Source of the DNA: CADCVT01 sp036389155
GTDB lineage: Bacteria; Actinomycetota; Thermoleophilia; Solirubrobacterales; Solirubrobacteraceae
Direction: 5' to 3'
Assembly (NCBI GenBank): GCA_036389155.1
Contig: DASVQN010000056.1
Coordinates: forward strand, 114,791-178,790
Length of the DNA: 64,000 bases
A program made the translations under genes and the position numbers. Shown one piece after another: positions 8,272 through 16,486 of this stretch. Every line of letters begins with the position of its first letter. Within the stretch, counting starts at the first letter, position 1. The notes under the pieces are model-generated. The model was not told the origin of the DNA and did not search any database. It saw nothing but the letters and a program-made list of their open reading frames with translations.

Positions 8272-9117
8272 ATGGCGGTCAAGAAGACGATCAACGACGC
8301 GCTCACCCGCGCGACCGGCTACCAGCTCCAGAAGGCGCGCGCGGCCAAGGCTCCCGCCGCGCCGAAGACCCGCCGCGGAGCCCGCGCGGGCAACGGCGAT
8401 CGGCTCGTCACCTCCCCGGCCTTCATCCTCTCGAGCGTCCGCTCCGGCTCGACGCTGCTGCGCGTCCTGCTCAACAGCCACTCGCAGATCCACTCGCCGC
8501 ACGAGCTGCACCTGCGCCACATCCAGGTCGACCTCGACGCCCCCTACGCCGAGAAGGCCCTGAAGGAGATCGCGCTCGACGCCGAGCGCCTGCGCTTCCT
8601 GCTGTGGGACCGCGTCCTGCATCGCGAGCTCACCGCGGCGGGCAAGGAGCTGCTCGTCAACAAGACGCCCAACGACGTCTTCATCGCCGACGAGATCCGC
8701 CGCTGCTGGCCGGACGCGCGGTTCATCTTCCTGCTGCGCCACCCGGTCTCCACGGCCCGCTCGCGCCAGGCGGCGCGCAAGGAGAAGGACACCGAGGAGC
8801 GCAACCTCGAGATGGTCCTGCGCTACGCCAACGCGCTCGAGGCGGCGCGGCAGAAGTACGACGGGCTGACGGTCCGCTACGAGGAGCTGACGGAGGAGCC
8901 CGAGCGCGTGACCCGCGAGGTGTGCGCCTTCCTCGGCGTGCCGTGGGAGCGGTCGATGCTCGACTACGGCGAGCAGGACCACGGGCGCTTCAAGCCCGGC
9001 CTCGGGGACTGGAGCGAGAAGATCAAGTCGGGCCAGATCCAGCCGGCCGAGCCCCTGCCGTCCCCCGACGAGATCCCGGGCGAGCTGCGCGCGATCAGCG
9101 AGGCGTGGGGCTACTGA
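8272..9117 (+). CDS. Sulfotransferase family protein
   Basis: 281 residues. The PAPS 5'-phosphosulfate loop is SSVRSGSTLLRVLLN near residue 54, and the 3'-phosphate motif is FIFLLRHPVSTARS near 150. A GDWSEKI segment close to the end matches the region that closes over PAPS. The enzyme transfers sulfate from PAPS to a hydroxyl or amine of a glycan, lipid or small molecule. It overlaps the following glycosyltransferase gene, so the pair may build a sulfated surface glycan; that link is an inference. GGGAG before the ATG serves as Shine-Dalgarno. Confidence 0.88.
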   Translation: MAVKKTINDALTRATGYQLQKARAAKAPAAPKTRRGARAGNGDRLVTSPAFILSSVRSGSTLLRVLLNSHSQIHSPHELHLRHIQVDLDAPYAEKALKEIALDAERLRFLLWDRVLHRELTAAGKELLVNKTPNDVFIADEIRRCWPDARFIFLLRHPVSTARSRQAARKEKDTEERNLEMVLRYANALEAARQKYDGLTVRYEELTEEPERVTREVCAFLGVPWERSMLDYGEQDHGRFKPGLGDWSEKIKSGQIQPAEPLPSPDEIPGELRAISEAWGY

Positions 9118-10661
9118 AGGTCAGCGTCATCGTCCCGGTCTACAACCCGGGCGACCACGTCGACGACTGCATCCGCACGCTCGTGCACGAGCAGTCGCTG
9201 CCGCGCGACGAGTACGAGGTCATCTTCGTCGACGACGGCTCGACCGACGAGACGCCCGCGCGGCTCGACGCGCTCGCGGCCGAGCACGACCACGTGCGCG
9301 TCGAGCACATCCCGAACTCGGGGTGGCCGGGCCGCCCGCGCAACGTCGGCCTGGACATGGCGCGCGGCGAGTTCGTCTACTTCGTCGACAACGACGACTG
9401 GATCACGCCCGAGGCGCTGGAGCGCATGCACGCGATGGCCGTCCGCGACGACGCGGACATCGTGATCGGCAAGGTCGTCGGCTACGGGCCGGGCAAGCTC
9501 GTCCCCAAGAACCTGTTCCGCGACGGCAACCGCAGCGGGATCCGCCTCGGCGAGTGGGCGCCGATCCTGTGGCTGCTCTCGCCGCACAAGCTCTTCCGCC
9601 GCACGCTCATCGAGGAACAGGGGATCCGGTTCCCCGAGGGCCGGCGCCGCCTCGAGGACCACCTGTTCGTCATGCACGCGTACTTCCACGCGCGCTCGAT
9701 CTCCGTCCTGGCCGACTACCCCTGTTACCACTGGATGCTGCGCGACGGCGACGTCAACGCGTCCGTGCGCCCGTTCGACCCCGCCGGCTACTACGCGAAC
9801 GTCCGCGAGGTGCTCGACCTCATCGACGAGCACACCGAGCCGGGGCCCCTGCGCGACCGGATCTACGTGCGCTGGCTGCGTGGGAAGGTGCTCGGGCGCG
9901 CCGGCGGGCCGCCGTTCCTCAAGTGGGACGAGGAGTACCGGCGCGAGCGCTACGACGAGATCCGCAGGATCCTGCTCGAGCGCTTCGGCGAGAGCGTCGA
10001 CGCGCTGCTGCCGCTGAGCTGGCGCGTCCGGGCGAGCCTCGTGCGCGACGACGACTACGAGGGGCTGACGGCGCTGGCCGCGTACGAGGCGGGGCTGGGG
10101 ACGGTCGCGCGCGTGCGCTCGGTGACCCGCGAGGGGGACGACCTCGTGCTGCGCGTCGACGCGCGGTTCGCGCGCGACGCCGTGCGCTTCGTGCGGCGCG
10201 ACGGCGGCCTGGGCTGGGCGGGCGCCGACGGCGTCGCCTTCGAGGAGGACCGCGACGCGAGCGCCGACGTCGACGGCGGCGACCTCTACGTCTTCGTCCG
10301 CTCCCCCGTCGACCACATCGAGTTCGCGGTGCCGGTCGACTTCACGGTCGAGCTGGAGGAGATCGAGGGGGGCGCGCTGCGGCCGGTCCTGCGCGGCACG
10401 GCGCGCTTCTCGGCGCGCACCGGCGCGGCGGGCGCGCCGCTCGCCGCCGGGGAGTGGGACGCCTTCGCCACGCTCACGGTCGCGGGCTTCCGCGCGACCG
10501 GCCGGCTGCGCCGCCGCGCGCGCGGCGAGCCGCTGCGCCTGCGTGTCGGCCGCGACGGCTCCGTCGCCGAGCGCCACGCGAAGCTCCGCGCCCGCCTGGC
10601 GACGCGGTGGCCCCGCGCCGCCAGGCTGGCCAGGCGCGCTCAGCGGCGCGCCGGCCGGTGA
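9105..10661 (+). CDS. Family 2 glycosyltransferase with C-terminal extension
   Basis: 518 residues from the GTG at 9105, overlapping the sulfotransferase gene by 13 bases. A later start at CTG 9114 is possible because the fold begins at VSVIVPVYNPGDHV. The GT-A core shows FVDDGSTDETPARL, the donor-binding FVDNDDWITPEAL, and HLFVMHAYFHARSI. Residues about 330-518 are a beta-rich plus basic extension ending in an Arg-rich helix. The enzyme transfers a sugar from a nucleotide donor at the cytoplasmic face. Pairing with the sulfotransferase suggests a modified cell-surface glycan. Confidence 0.88.
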   Translation: MGLLKVSVIVPVYNPGDHVDDCIRTLVHEQSLPRDEYEVIFVDDGSTDETPARLDALAAEHDHVRVEHIPNSGWPGRPRNVGLDMARGEFVYFVDNDDWITPEALERMHAMAVRDDADIVIGKVVGYGPGKLVPKNLFRDGNRSGIRLGEWAPILWLLSPHKLFRRTLIEEQGIRFPEGRRRLEDHLFVMHAYFHARSISVLADYPCYHWMLRDGDVNASVRPFDPAGYYANVREVLDLIDEHTEPGPLRDRIYVRWLRGKVLGRAGGPPFLKWDEEYRRERYDEIRRILLERFGESVDALLPLSWRVRASLVRDDDYEGLTALAAYEAGLGTVARVRSVTREGDDLVLRVDARFARDAVRFVRRDGGLGWAGADGVAFEEDRDASADVDGGDLYVFVRSPVDHIEFAVPVDFTVELEEIEGGALRPVLRGTARFSARTGAAGAPLAAGEWDAFATLTVAGFRATGRLRRRARGEPLRLRVGRDGSVAERHAKLRARLATRWPRAARLARRAQRRAGR

Positions 10662-10671
10662 GCCCCGCCGC

Positions 10672-13600
10672 TCAGGGCTGCGGCGGGCACGACTTCGGGT
10701 TGGCCGGGTCGTACGCCGGCTCGTTCGGGTCGGCGAACAGCTGGCCGCTGTAGCGCCTCTGCTCGCCCTCGTACTTCGCGTCGGTGTTGGCGACGGCCGG
10801 CCGTGGCCGCACGATCGGGATCCAGCCCCACGTGGGCTGCTCCCACCCCTGCGCCACCCGGCCGAACCACCACTGCGCGATGTACCGCCGGGTGCACGGC
10901 ACGTTCGGATCCGTGTACTCGATGCGATCGCGGAACGACACCGACCACCCCGCCCGCAACACCGCGTTCACGAGGCCGCCTCCCGCGACGCCGGTCGTCG
11001 CGGTCGCGAGGTGGATCGTGTGGGGTTGGACGATCTGCTTGCGCACCGCGGGATCCGAGGACGCCGGATCGTCGACGTCCGCGGGCCAGTTGGTCGGCGA
11101 GAAGTAGTTGTCGTACTCGCCGCCGCAGTCGGGGTTGTAGATCGTGTCGCAGCGACCTCCGGTGTTCGTCCTGGTCCCGACCGAGACGCCCTGGTAGAGG
11201 TCGGCGCGCTCGGCGAACGCCTGCGACCCGATCTTGCTGTTGGCGATGGCCTTCATGCCCTTCAGCGCCTGGTTGTTGCCGCAGGGCGCGTAGTAGTGAT
11301 CGATGATGTCGTCGTTGTCGAGGCCGTCGCCGCCGCGGTCGCGGATGTGGCGATCGCTCTTGCGGTTGACGCCGACTAGCGCCTTCGCCGGCAGGTACGA
11401 ACGCGCCATGAACCCGGTGAACCCGTAGTCATGCGACAGCAGGCGCATCAGCGTGTACCTCTTGCTCAGCGCGCGCGTCTTCATGCACCCTCGGCCGACG
11501 ACGTCGATCTTGGTGTTCGCGTCGACGCCGACGCTCGTGCCGGCGGCGTCGAAGACCTCGTACTGCGTCGGCCCCGTCTGCTGCATGTACGCGAAGACCT
11601 GCTCCTCCGAGTCGACGATCGGGATGCGCGTCGTCGCAGGGAACGGCTTGCGCGGCGTCCGGCGCGAGTTCGAGTTGCGCGGCAGCATGTCGCCCTTGAG
11701 CGTGCGGCGCCGCAGGGTCGTCCGGCACCCCGGCACGTGCCGGGGACCCTCGTGCTGGTAGGGCGGGAACCGGTACGGATAGCACTTGCGCTTTCCCTTC
11801 ACGCGGTCGTACTGCCGCGGGGACGGCACCTTCGCCTGCGAGGGCGTCGCCGTGCCGCTGCTCGCGGCCGGGACCATCGTCACCGAGCCCGAGCCGTCGC
11901 GCGCGCTGGACGTCGACCCGGGCGAGCCGACGAGCACCCCCGGCGCCGCGAGCGTCGCGAAGTCGACCGAGTCGGCCGACTCGCCCGCGCGGTCGCCGGC
12001 GGCGGCGCCGACGATGCGCCGGCCCTGATGGCCGGGCAGGCCGGCGAGCGCCAGCGGAGCCGCCCCGGCCGAGCGGCCGTACACCACGTACAGCTCACCG
12101 CGCGTGCCGGCGGCGTCCGGGAAGCCGACGAGCAGGTCCGGCAGGACGTCGTCGTCGACGGCGCTCCCGCCGACGACGAGCGCGTGGTCGTACTCGGCGC
12201 CCGCAGGAGCCGTGACCCGCTGGTAGCCCTCGCTCCACGTGCCCGCCGCGGGATCGACGGCCGCGGTGTCGTCCTTGCCGAGCACCGTCAGCACGCCGTG
12301 CCCCCCGACCGCCAGGTCCTGCCGCGTGTCGCCGTCGAGGTCACCCAGGCTCGCCACCGACGAGCCGAGCCGGTCGCCGGAGCTCCCGCGAATCGGGTAG
12401 CCCTGGGCTCCGAGCGCCGCGAGGTCCACCGCAACCGTGTTCGGCTTGCCGAAGACCACGTACGCGGTCCCGGCGTTCGTGCGACCGGACGCGTGGGCTC
12501 CGGGCGCCGTCAGGCCGACGTCGCCCAGGCCGTCGTCGTTCGTGTCGCCGAGCGGCACCGCCGCGTAGCCGGACAGCTCGCCGGCGCCGGCGCCGTCGAT
12601 CCGGAAGCCGCCGGCGCCGAGCGCGTTGGAGTCGACCGGCGTGCCGTCGGCCTTGCCGAAGACGACGTAGGTCGACCCGGACTGCGCCCGCCCGTTGCGC
12701 GACTCCGAGGGCGAGCCGATGACGACGTCGTCGAGCTCGTCGCCGTTGACGTCGGCGCCGGCGGCGAGCAGCCCCGACTCCGCTCCGCCGAGCCACGTGC
12801 CGAAGTCGCGCGGGCGCCCGTCGTAGGTGGCCGACAGGGGCGTCCGGGCGAGCAGCGGCCCGTCGATCCGGAACCCGCGCGTCCCGAGCGCGGCGAGGTC
12901 GACGTCGCCGATCGTCGCCGAGCCGAACACCACGTACACGTGGCCCTGCACGGCCAGGACGCCGAGCGCGTCGCCCGTCTGCGGCGCGCCGATCAGCAGG
13001 TCCTCGAGACCGTCGCCGTTCACGTCGCCTGCGTTGGCAACCGCCTCGCCGGCGCGGTCGCGCGCCGTCGCGCCGAGGATCCGGTAGCCGCGCGCACCGG
13101 CGGCGGCGAGGTCGAGCGGGCTCGTCGTCCCGTCGCCGAGCACGACGTGCACGACGCCCGAGTCGATCCCGTGCGTGCCGTCGCCCCCCGGCGCCCCGAT
13201 CGCGTAGTCGTCGAGGTCGTCGCCGTTGAGGTCGCCGACGTGGACGACCGCCGTCCCGGCCGCGTCACCCGCCGCGGCGCCGGAGGCGCGCGCGGCCGTG
13301 GCCGTGGCCAGGTCGACCGTCTCCGCCGGCCTCGCGACGACGCGCTCCGACGTGAAGCCCGTCTCCTCGGCGTGCTCGCCTCCGGCGGTGTCCGTCACGA
13401 TCACCTCGGCGGTGTGCTCGCCGTCGAGCACGGTGGCCGGGTCGAACGTCCACTCGCGGAACATCGAGCAGGGCTGTGTGGTGCAGGTCTGGCTGTCGAA
13501 GTACGCGCGGACGTCGTCGATGCGCACTTCGATGCTCTTGACGCCCGACGCCGGGTTCGCGCCGTCCTCGTCGAACCCCTCGACCTCGAGGGTCGACGGC

Positions 13601-16272
13601 TCGCGGACGAGCTGGCCCTGGTTGTCCCACAGCTCCCCGGTGACCAGCGCGAGCGGATGAATCGAGTCCTTGCGCGCCGACCACGTCCGCGTGAACGGCT
13701 GGTCGAGCTGGTCGATCACGACGAGCTTCATCGCGTGCGGCCCGTCGGCATCGCCGGCGGTGTCCCACGTCAGCGTCGCCGGGAAGGTGGTCGGGCACTG
13801 GCTCGGCGTGCACGTCGCGTTCTCGGCGTCCTCGAGCTTGTTGTCGACCCACAGCTCGACGCGCTTGACGCCGCTGTACGTGTCGCGCGCGTCGACGGCC
13901 AGGTCGTGCTGACCCGGCGACACCCAGTCGCCCTCGTTGGCGAACCGGCCGCTCACCGACTGCAGGCGCGGGAGGCTCCGGTCGACCTTGGCCTGCCAGG
14001 CGTCGTCGTTGCGCACGTGGCTCAGCGGGTCGCGGGCGTAGGGGCGGATCGTGTGCCCGCCCTCGGCGTAGCCGGCCGTGTTCCACGTGAACGTGCGGGT
14101 CAGGTCCTGCGGACAGCCGTTCGCGTCGCACGTGCGGCTCTCCGCCGTGTCCACGCGCGCGCCGTCGACCTGCAGCTCGGCGTACTGCGTGCCCGAGAGC
14201 GTGTCGCGGGCGCTCACGCCGAGTGGGTAGGAGCCCTCCTTGAACCACCTGTCGCGCGCGCTGAGCGCCCCGGTGAAGGACAGCCAGTCCGGCCGCGAGC
14301 GGTCGACCCTGACGTTCCACGTCAGGCGGTTGTCCGGGTGGTCCCAGTTCTTGTTGCCGGCGCTGTCGCCGGGGTTGCCGACGACGTCCCACACCCGGGC
14401 GCGCAGCTGGTGGACGCCCTCCGGCCAGGAGGCCGTGTTGTAGGTGAAGGCGTTGCCGTCGGTGGTCCAGTCGTACGGACAGCGCGAGCCGCGGTTGCCC
14501 GCGCACCCGTGCGAGCGCCAGTCCCAGATGCCCGGCCCGTCGAAGAGCACCTCCTTGACGCCGAGGCCGTCGTCGTGCGCGTTGACGCGGAAGGCGTGCG
14601 ACGTGTCGTGCACCCATGCGGTGGACGGCGCGGGCGAGAGCCCGGTGACGCGCGGGACGTTCCAGTCGTGCAGCGTCAGGATCGCCGCGCCGAGGAACGC
14701 CCAGCCCGGGTCGTAGCGCCAGCCCGACAGCAGGATCTGGTAGTTGAAGACCGCGATGTTGCCGTAGACGGTGTTGTTGTGAGCGCACGGCGGATCGCCG
14801 GTGCAGGCGGTGTCCCAGTGGCCGCTCAACGCCCCGCACTCGGAGTGGTAGCCCTGCGCGCCGCGCTCCCACGACCAGATGTAGATGCGCGTGCAGGTGC
14901 TGCTGTACGACGGCTCGCCGAACTGGATCGCGCGCGGGATGTGGTTGATCTGACCGAGGTCCGCGCGGACGACCGCGGTGTTCGGATAGGCCTGCCACTG
15001 CCACTCGCCCCATTCGTCGTGCTGGTAGTTCGTCCACGCGCGGTCGTTCGTCCAGACGTAGAGCCCGGCGCCCCAGAACGAGCAGCCCGAGTAGAAGTTC
15101 CACTGCGCGGTGTCCCACACCTTGTTGGGCCGCCAGCCGGAGAAGTCGCCGTTGGAGCAGTAGTCGCGCCAGTACCACTCCTCCCTGACGATCGGGTCGA
15201 CGAGGACGGGGTAGGCGTGGTCGGCGGCGCGGTGCGGGACGCGCACGACGAGCGTCGTGCCGTGCACCTCGAGCGACGTCGCGACTGCGCGGCCCTGCGC
15301 GTCGACCGCGGAGGGCGGAAGGATGGAGGCCAGCCGCTTGCCGTCGCGCACGATCTCCGCACCCGGCGCCTTGCCCTGCTTCGGCTCGGGCTGGGCGGCC
15401 GGGTCGGTCGGCGGGCGGCCGGGCGCCGCGGTCGGCGTGCCGCCACCGGCGGTCAGCCGCAGCTCGGCGCCGCGTGGCAGCTGCACGCGCAGCGCCAGCC
15501 GCTCCGGGCTGCGCGGCGAGCGCAGCTGCCAGAAGGCCTCGACGCCGTCGGGCAGCGCCGCGACGAGGAAGTCGGTGTCGCGCTCGGTCCGCGCGAAGAA
15601 GGCCTTGTCGCCGAGCACCCGCGGGGCAGCGGTGTCGGGACCGGCCGGCGGGGTCAGCGCGATGCCGCTCTTCTCGAGCCTGATCCCGTCGGCGAGGTCG
15701 ACGCCGACCGAGCTGGGCGCCAGCGTGTTGCGCGGGGCGAGACGGTCGCCGCGGCGGTGCAGGCGCACGTCGATCGGCCGCTTGCGCCCGCCGGCGGCGC
15801 CAGCGCGCAGCGGCGTCATCGACTCGACGAAGAGGTTCGGCCCACCGCGCTGGTCGACGACCGCCGAGAAGTCGCCCAGGTAGTGGTCGATGCGGTCGCC
15901 CGTCGCGAGCTTCGGGCCCTGCCAGAGCGGCTCGCCGAGCACCTCGGGGAACGTCCGCGCGGCGGCGGCGAACGCCTCGGGCGCGGTGGCCGCGCGGTAC
16001 GTGGTGCGCGAGCGCAGGCGGGCGCGACGCGCGGCCGGCGAGGCGAGGTGGCGGCGCATGCGCTCGAGTCGCCGGCGGTCGCGCGCCGCCGCCTCGCGCA
16101 GCTGCGGCTCGTCCGAGAGCTTCGAGGCGTCGTGCTTGGAGGAGGCGGAGACACGGTGCGCCGTGCCGTCCGGGGCGGTGACGGCGACGGCCGCCACGAG
16201 GAGAGCCAGCAGCACCGCGGCGCCGATCCCGATGCCGAGCCGGCGCGGCGCGCCCCATCCGTGCGTCCTCAT
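10672..16272 (-). CDS. Giant secreted FG-GAP (integrin-alpha-like) repeat protein
   Basis: 1866 residues. An N-terminal hydrophobic anchor or signal (about 13-32) is followed by a helical region and a DNRLTWNVRVDRSRPD-type zone. Two Ig-like repeats of about 115 residues (roughly 650-875) each carry a close cysteine pair (CDANGCPQ and CTPSQCPT). From about 990 to 1465 there are six or seven FG-GAP blades with calcium loops (GDLNGDDLDDYAIG, GDVNGDGLEDLLIG, ADVNGDELDDVVIG), a beta-propeller. The last 390 residues are an unassigned Cys-containing domain. An adhesion or ligand-binding role outside the cell fits. GGGGGAAGAGG precedes the ATG at 16272. Confidence 0.85.
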   Translation of the reverse strand: MRTHGWGAPRRLGIGIGAAVLLALLVAAVAVTAPDGTAHRVSASSKHDASKLSDEPQLREAAARDRRRLERMRRHLASPAARRARLRSRTTYRAATAPEAFAAAARTFPEVLGEPLWQGPKLATGDRIDHYLGDFSAVVDQRGGPNLFVESMTPLRAGAAGGRKRPIDVRLHRRGDRLAPRNTLAPSSVGVDLADGIRLEKSGIALTPPAGPDTAAPRVLGDKAFFARTERDTDFLVAALPDGVEAFWQLRSPRSPERLALRVQLPRGAELRLTAGGGTPTAAPGRPPTDPAAQPEPKQGKAPGAEIVRDGKRLASILPPSAVDAQGRAVATSLEVHGTTLVVRVPHRAADHAYPVLVDPIVREEWYWRDYCSNGDFSGWRPNKVWDTAQWNFYSGCSFWGAGLYVWTNDRAWTNYQHDEWGEWQWQAYPNTAVVRADLGQINHIPRAIQFGEPSYSSTCTRIYIWSWERGAQGYHSECGALSGHWDTACTGDPPCAHNNTVYGNIAVFNYQILLSGWRYDPGWAFLGAAILTLHDWNVPRVTGLSPAPSTAWVHDTSHAFRVNAHDDGLGVKEVLFDGPGIWDWRSHGCAGNRGSRCPYDWTTDGNAFTYNTASWPEGVHQLRARVWDVVGNPGDSAGNKNWDHPDNRLTWNVRVDRSRPDWLSFTGALSARDRWFKEGSYPLGVSARDTLSGTQYAELQVDGARVDTAESRTCDANGCPQDLTRTFTWNTAGYAEGGHTIRPYARDPLSHVRNDDAWQAKVDRSLPRLQSVSGRFANEGDWVSPGQHDLAVDARDTYSGVKRVELWVDNKLEDAENATCTPSQCPTTFPATLTWDTAGDADGPHAMKLVVIDQLDQPFTRTWSARKDSIHPLALVTGELWDNQGQLVREPSTLEVEGFDEDGANPASGVKSIEVRIDDVRAYFDSQTCTTQPCSMFREWTFDPATVLDGEHTAEVIVTDTAGGEHAEETGFTSERVVARPAETVDLATATAARASGAAAGDAAGTAVVHVGDLNGDDLDDYAIGAPGGDGTHGIDSGVVHVVLGDGTTSPLDLAAAGARGYRILGATARDRAGEAVANAGDVNGDGLEDLLIGAPQTGDALGVLAVQGHVYVVFGSATIGDVDLAALGTRGFRIDGPLLARTPLSATYDGRPRDFGTWLGGAESGLLAAGADVNGDELDDVVIGSPSESRNGRAQSGSTYVVFGKADGTPVDSNALGAGGFRIDGAGAGELSGYAAVPLGDTNDDGLGDVGLTAPGAHASGRTNAGTAYVVFGKPNTVAVDLAALGAQGYPIRGSSGDRLGSSVASLGDLDGDTRQDLAVGGHGVLTVLGKDDTAAVDPAAGTWSEGYQRVTAPAGAEYDHALVVGGSAVDDDVLPDLLVGFPDAAGTRGELYVVYGRSAGAAPLALAGLPGHQGRRIVGAAAGDRAGESADSVDFATLAAPGVLVGSPGSTSSARDGSGSVTMVPAASSGTATPSQAKVPSPRQYDRVKGKRKCYPYRFPPYQHEGPRHVPGCRTTLRRRTLKGDMLPRNSNSRRTPRKPFPATTRIPIVDSEEQVFAYMQQTGPTQYEVFDAAGTSVGVDANTKIDVVGRGCMKTRALSKRYTLMRLLSHDYGFTGFMARSYLPAKALVGVNRKSDRHIRDRGGDGLDNDDIIDHYYAPCGNNQALKGMKAIANSKIGSQAFAERADLYQGVSVGTRTNTGGRCDTIYNPDCGGEYDNYFSPTNWPADVDDPASSDPAVRKQIVQPHTIHLATATTGVAGGGLVNAVLRAGWSVSFRDRIEYTDPNVPCTRRYIAQWWFGRVAQGWEQPTWGWIPIVRPRPAVANTDAKYEGEQRRYSGQLFADPNEPAYDPANPKSCPPQP

Positions 16273-16486
16273 TGCGACCTCTTCCCCCCGTGCCGCCCTC
16301 CGGTGGCGGACTTGTTGCCTTTGCGCGTTCTCCGATCGATCAGCGTTCCTAAACGCGTTCGGGAAAGAAAAGCCGCTCTTTGCGACAACTTCCCGCGCGC
16401 GCCCGTCGCGTGAGTTCGGCGCGCTGGCGCGGCGGCTGTCACCCGCCTGACCGCAAGTTCGGGTGCTGACCAGCGTTCGGGCCACC
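16273..16486. promoter_or_regulatory. Divergent intergenic region with GTTCGGG repeats
   Basis: The 214-base spacer separates the FG-GAP gene from the carboxypeptidase gene. GTTCGGG occurs three times (16357-16363, 16457-16463, 16475-16481), the last two 18 bases apart, plus an AACGCGTT palindrome near 16353. On the minus strand a CCGCC...GGCGG hairpin precedes the FG-GAP Shine-Dalgarno. This is a candidate shared regulatory region; no -35/-10 pair is convincing. Confidence 0.35.

Noticed and set aside
16273..16330. Second GEMM riboswitch in the leader of the FG-GAP gene (minus strand)
   Set aside because: GCAAAGGCAAC and a CCGCC/GGCGG hairpin look similar, but the CGCAAAGCC segment and the third helix are absent.
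11431..16413. Very long open frame opposite the FG-GAP gene
   Set aside because: It is a GC-skew shadow: composition is Arg/Ala/Val-rich without domains, whereas the minus-strand frame has signal peptide, Ig-like and FG-GAP repeats.
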